Below are positions 62,701 to 64,000 of a stretch of 64,000 nucleotides of DNA, piece after piece. This DNA comes from Neocallimastix lanati (nom. inval.) (Eukaryota > Neocallimastigomycota > Neocallimastigomycetes > Neocallimastigales > Neocallimastigaceae). How positions within the stretch are numbered: the first letter of the stretch is position 1; every line of letters begins with the position of its first letter. The stretch covers positions 1 through 64,000 of the forward strand of contig JACVTC010000051.1 of assembly GCA_016946835.1 (NCBI GenBank), read 5' to 3'. Position numbers and translations under genes: made by a program. Under the pieces are notes generated by a model. It had not been told where the DNA came from and made no database searches. It saw only the letters and a program-made list of their open reading frames with translations.

Positions 62701-64000
62701 TTATAAATTTCAATAGATGCATCTACCAAAGGATTACATAAATCATTGATATTTTGTGGGAAAACGACCATAAATGAAGATAAAATTGTGGAAAAGATCT
62801 TCTTTAAACTTTGATCTTCCATTTCAGTGAAGGATATCATATTACAATGTCTTGTAAATCTTGGAGTAATTGGATTTCTACCACCACCAGGTAGACCCAT
62901 AGCACATACTAATATTATATCTTGAAGTTCATTGAAAGAACCAATACTCTTTCTGTCATACCAACCTCCATGATCTAGATATTGTCTAATCAATTCAATT
63001 GGGGGTTGAGAATCACAAACATCCAACATTGGCATATTCAAATCATCAATAAATATAATCATTTTATGACCAATGGGTGGCCCATATATATTCTTACGTC
63101 TTTTTTCTAATTTTGAGTCAATGAAATCTTGTGTTTGGTTGGCACTTGTTCTTGCAGAAAAGTTTAATATTACTGGAAGGTAATTCTTAGTTGGCATGCT
63201 TTCAATAATTTTGTTGGTTATTAATACAGATTTACCTGTACCTGTTGGTCCAATACATAAGGTCTTATAGTTATTTACAATCAATAATTCTAATAAATAA
63301 GATATTCTAATCGTATCAATTGTTGGAACAATAACATCCTTACTTCCATTCTGAGGCATTTCAAACTCTTTTACACTAGACATCCAATTAATCCATTGTT
63401 GGTCTTCCATAACAAATTTATAATCAAATACTGTACCTTCTTCAGGAATAGGTAATTTTAATGGATGTTCATTAAACATTTCTCTTAACCAGGCGTCAAA
63501 CTTCTGTCTTCCTTCAATATTTGAGGTGATACCTAATGACCAAATAAGTGAGAATATAAATAATGATTCTATATTATTAATACACATTTGTTCTGAGGCA
63601 GCTACAATTTTTGGTTTATTTTCTTCTTTATAGGCAGAAATTAAACAATCAAAGATTCTCATTAAACTTTGAGAAACATTTCCTCTGGTCGTAGCAACTG
63701 GTTCTCTTATATTATGGTATAAGAATTCTAAACCAGGTAATAAGAAAGTATCAAATAATTTATTAAGCTCATTGGTAAATGTTTCATTGTAAGATTCAGA
63801 AAACAATTGAACTTCAGATTCAATCCATGACTTTATTAAGGGTTCAACACCTAAGGCATTTGGTTCTAAATAAATCATACCACATCTAGATACTGTAGCT
63901 GGTGAAGCAAATGCTAAATTTTCAACTTCAAAGATTAAAGTTTGAGTTGGAAGCAATTTAATAATTTCACCACTGGTTAAGCATAATTTTTTGTTATCAT
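56706..64000 (-). CDS. Axonemal dynein heavy chain, DNAH1-like, 3' part
   Basis: The minus-strand gene enters at the right edge, so the 5' part (tail, AAA1, most of AAA2) lies outside. Visible exons: 64000-61679, 61441-57038 and 56833-56706 (about 2,284 residues), with introns 61678-61442 and 57037-56834. In order: end of AAA2 ([16 protein letters not shown]); AAA3 P-loop GPTGTGKS (63251-63228); [17 protein letters not shown]4 P-loop [10 protein letters not shown] (62204-62175); stalk coiled coil with microtubule-binding tip (about 61300-60350); AAA5, AAA6 and the C-terminal domain, ending [14 protein letters not shown] and [11 protein letters not shown]. It is a motor of the flagellar axoneme. 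[12 protein letters not shown] and the C-terminal [19 protein letters not shown] resemble DNAH1, a single-headed inner-arm type (from memory). In a gut fungus this serves the zoospore flagella. Confidence 0.93.

Overview
The window looks like nuclear DNA of an anaerobic gut fungus (Neocallimastigomycota: Neocallimastix, Piromyces, Anaeromyces and kin). Four things point there. The intergenic DNA is almost pure A/T, full of homopolymers and (AAT)n runs, with short spliceosomal introns (GT...AG) of the same composition. A secreted GH11 xylanase carries an Asn-rich tail. An axonemal dynein heavy chain implies flagellated zoospores. A bacterial-type glycosyltransferase relic suggests gene uptake from rumen bacteria. 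The assignment is inferred from content; no marker gene such as rRNA is present.

Layout. 1-7465: GH11 xylanase (1571-2602), then a scar in which a xylanase-type tail (4466-4743, +) abuts an inverted, decayed GT-D/DUF1792 glycosyltransferase (about 3872-4465, -). 7466-9965: a two-exon secreted Agd3-like (CE18) polysaccharide deacetylase. 10022-14488: a 4.4-kb minisatellite of 34-bp monomers whose two outer ends are inverted copies of each other. 14489-19961: simple and short tandem repeats only. 19962-20407: a small two-exon AN1 zinc-finger protein. 21113-25053: two copies of one non-LTR retrotransposon family, one with a clear target-site duplication. 25848-26436: a histidine-phosphatase gene cut off by a Ty1/Copia fossil scrap. 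29280-36215: dispersed repeats, a small inverted-repeat element and a broken Ty3/Gypsy fossil (31401-35540). 36779-38529: ribophorin II/Swp1 (four exons, -). 40414-41605: a third LINE copy (-). 42656-44956: a Boi/Pob1-type SH3-SAM-PH protein (three exons, -). 47778-48423: a damaged Cys-rich membrane protein gene. 51484-55980: USP14/Ubp6 deubiquitinase (18 exons, +). 56706-64000: an axonemal dynein heavy chain, DNAH1-like (-), running off the right edge.

The genes are ordinary, separately transcribed eukaryotic units with no operon logic. Two secreted carbohydrate-active enzymes (xylanase and Agd3-like deacetylase) sit on the left. Cell-biology genes (OST subunit, Boi/Pob1, USP14, dynein) sit on the right, and USP14 and dynein converge tail to tail. 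The middle is a transposon and repeat sink. The two most unusual structures are the inverted-end minisatellite and the xylanase-tail/glycosyltransferase junction.

Exon boundaries were worked out by hand from splice consensus, frame continuity and known family sequence. They are firm for USP14 (18 exons sum to 493 codons plus stop), ribophorin II, the AN1 protein, Agd3 and the dynein 3' end.
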